DNA of 64,000 nt from Gracilaria domingensis (Eukaryota; Rhodophyta; Florideophyceae; Gracilariales; Gracilariaceae), in the NCBI GenBank assembly GCA_022539475.1, contig VCMS01000125.1:1-64000 (forward strand). The letters run 5' to 3'. The notes below the pieces were generated by a model. The model saw only the letters and a program-made list of their open reading frames with translations. It was not told where the DNA came from and made no database searches. Shown here one piece after another: positions 61,968 to 64,000 of this stretch. Positions within the stretch are counted from its first letter, which is position 1; the number at the start of each line of letters is the position of its first letter. The position numbers and the translations under genes were made by a program.

Positions 61968-64000
61968 TTAGGAGGCCTTGGAAGAACCACGACCACGTTC
62001 GCGACCACGACCGGTCCCGCGACCGCGCCCACGGCCACGAGAGGTAACAGGAGACGACGCTGAACCTCCACGACCAGAGGACACCGACATAGGACCGGCG
62101 AAGCTTCCGCCTCCGCCGCTAGCTGCGCTCGCTGGCGCACCACCACTTGGTAATGGAGTAGAGGGAGAAGGCCCTACCGGGGTGCCGCTGCTAATTACCA
62201 GCATGGTATTCGCAGAACCAGTGGGTGGATAGAAGGAAGGCGGCAAGCTAGTCTGAGGGATACCGCCAGAGGTTGGAGGAAGAGCAAGACCGCTGGACGG
62301 CCCTGCACCAGGGGTCACACCAGGAGATGCCTCAACTTCAGAAGGCCCAGGACCAGCAGGCGGCATCGGAGCGCTGGACGACGACGGAAGCGGAGCCGAG
62401 CGGAAACCAGTTTGGAAACCACTTGGCGCTCCCACCCCAGTACTGGCTGGAGGGAGAGGAACGTTATGAGGACCAAGCGGTGTGTGGAAGGGAGCCGAAG
62501 GATCTGCACCAGGGGGTCCACCGCGCGGTTGATAGGTTCTGAGGCCGCCAAAGCCCACAATTTGGGTCACAGGCGTCTGAGACGCAGCCTGCGAAAAGTT
62601 TCAACCCGTATGCCCCTGAGGGACATACGGGTTGAAACTTTCCACAGGGGGTCGATGCAGGGGCGCATGGCCTTCCACGAGGTTGCTCAACTGACCGACA
62701 TAGGCAGTCACCTCAGGGTAGATATTGCGCTGGAAGTAGTCGCGGAACTGCCGCAACTCGTTAGTGCACCGCTCATGGTGAGCGACCACTGGGAGCAAGT
62801 TTGTCAAGGTACCCACCGCGGTGAGGATGTCGTTCGGACCAGGACGGTTGAAGTGCACCATCGAGGCGTGGTTGAGACGCGCCAGAGCGCTTCTAATCGC
62901 ACCGCTGTCACCACCTGGAGGTACCGGGTTCACCGGGAGAGACTGAAAACCAATGCGGAGAGGCCCATGGGTCTCCCGGCCGGGGGGATGCGCCGCTGCG
63001 TGAGCATTGGGAGGACCACTAGGGGTGGGAGCCGCCACACTGGTAGGAGGAGTGGCCTGTACGGGAGCCGACGGAGGTAATGCAGGGCACTCATAGTTCT
63101 CGGCGGCCACCATCATGGCATCGTCGTTGCGAAAAGGGTCCTCGCCAGCCACATGCTGGTTCTGCAAGGGCACTATGCTCTGTACCTCAGGGTCATAGAC
63201 GTCCCAACCTTGATGGCCGCCCCAATTGTGGTTACTCACAGCCGTGAAGTAGTTGTCCAGCTGCTGAGCAGTATACTTCGTACCTTCCACAATGGCGGCA
63301 AGTCTCATCGCACGAATGTCTCCAATGTCATCAGCCGGAATGTAGAAAATACGACCAATTGGTTGAGTACGGCTGATGCCGACGCCCTTGTCAGGACAGC
63401 GGGTGTCCCAGGTCAAACCCTCCGCAGAGGTCTGAAGGGCGAGAATCGCCACCATAACGGCCCATTCGCTGCGCGCAACCTATCAAACGGCGTACGCATT
63501 GTTCCTTTCGAGGACGATGCTAGTTCCAAAGTACGCTAGAACCGGAGGGGTCAGCACCTTCAACCACTGGCAAACTTCGTAGTGATCCAACCAAGACGGT
63601 CTGCTCACATACCACGACGGGCGGTTCTGGTCGCTCTGCGAACAGTGTTCAACGTTGTGGAAGAGGTGCATCGTACGCGTACGACTGTGACGGTGACGGA
63701 CACGGCTCTCGGCCATCGCATCGGTCGCCCACCTGCCACGGTCTTTCCAGTAGTTGGTGTCTAGAGGGCGTTTGAGCGCCACGTAATCGAGATTAACCTC
63801 GAAGTTACCAGTTGGTTCGTCCAGAAAGTGAAGAATGTCGACCACGCGGCGGAAGTAATGGACCTCCCCGTCGCATCGGATGAACGGGAGGTCCGACGGA
63901 ATGGCCATTGGAATGTAGTAGAGGAACTTCGTGTGCCTCTGCCGTGCGTGGAAGCACTGAGGACGACTAAATTGGTGTTGCTTCTCACCCTGGCGGGGTG
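61968..64000 (-). pseudogene. Antisense ORF of gypsy-2 region, decayed, runs off the window
   Basis: One minus-strand frame, open from the window edge to 63486, interrupted by tandem stops TGA TAG (63480-63485) and TGA (62601-62603), then open to the stop at 61968. It is related to the 580-aa antisense ORF of gypsy-1: PSWLDHYEV / PDWWRDVEV, LTPPVLAYFGTS / LPPCLSYSGS, SEWAVMVAILAL / GEWAARVAAFLLW, FYIPADDIGDIRAMRL / WYIPPMLRSIIRSLDL. The C-terminal part is Pro/Ser/Gly-rich and ends in RG repeats (RGRGRGRGTGRGRERGRG), suggestive of RNA binding. It has the same place and orientation relative to the chromodomain as in gypsy-1. Function unknown. The start lies beyond the window. Confidence 0.7.
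62595..62641. repeat. Perfect 18-bp inverted repeat inside the gypsy-2 antisense ORF
   Basis: Arm 62595-62612 pairs base for base with 62624-62641, with an 11-bp loop (CCCCTGAGGGA). The in-frame TGA at 62601-62603 lies in one arm. Confidence 0.8.

Overview
The window is nuclear DNA of a eukaryote made almost entirely of LTR retrotransposons. I recognise no host gene, rRNA, tRNA gene or CRISPR array. The elements indicate a eukaryote: Ty1/copia and Ty3/gypsy polyproteins, tRNA-primed LTR elements and chromodomain-bearing gypsy pol. Nothing in the window fixes the lineage; a red alga, an oomycete or another repeat-rich protist or alga would all fit. The family names used here (copia-A, copia-B, D, gypsy-1, gypsy-2) are mine.

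Layout, left to right. 1-3671: a non-autonomous copia-like element (D, minus strand) whose coding region is replaced by an array of stem-loops, followed by its composite LTR. 3672-15737: a copia-B element (minus) split at 3843-3847/10718-10722 by a complete copia-A element (A1, 3848-10717), with 5-bp target-site duplication GACTC. 15738-16995: scrambled copia-A leader and gag pieces and an LTR scrap. 16996-23868: copia-A element A2 (plus) with an intact 1345-aa gag-pol. 23869-26595: truncated copia-A A3 (plus). 26596-33488: copia-A A4 (minus) with an open 1344-aa gag-pol. 33489-35904: a second, inverted D copy with stem-loop array and LTR. 35905-41537: a mosaic of copia-B fragments (B3, B4, B5, B2) and LTRs in both orientations. 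41538-45549: 5'-truncated copia-A A5 (minus). 45550-64000: gypsy-2 (plus), degraded, 5'-truncated and split within its RT region by gypsy-1 (46853-58795, minus), whose two 974-bp LTRs are nearly identical and are flanked by the 5-bp duplication GATAG.

How the parts work. The copia-A and copia-B elements encode Gag, protease, integrase, RT and RNase H in one frame. Both appear to be primed by an internal (anticodon-region) fragment of initiator tRNA-Met, with the PBS GGTTATGGGCCCAG directly after the LTR. Both share an LTR promoter module (a 12-bp palindrome plus a CCAAT-type box) and a structured leader. Gypsy-1 has Gag with a zinc knuckle, a 1469-aa Pol in the -1 frame relative to Gag, a separate chromodomain ORF, and a long ORF on the opposite strand next to the 3' LTR. 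A decayed relative of that antisense ORF lies on the opposite strand downstream of gypsy-2 pol.

The strongest candidates for something undescribed are (1) this antisense ORF shared by two diverged gypsy elements, and (2) the D stem-loop array, in which stem sequences change from unit to unit but stay complementary while the loop motif stays constant.
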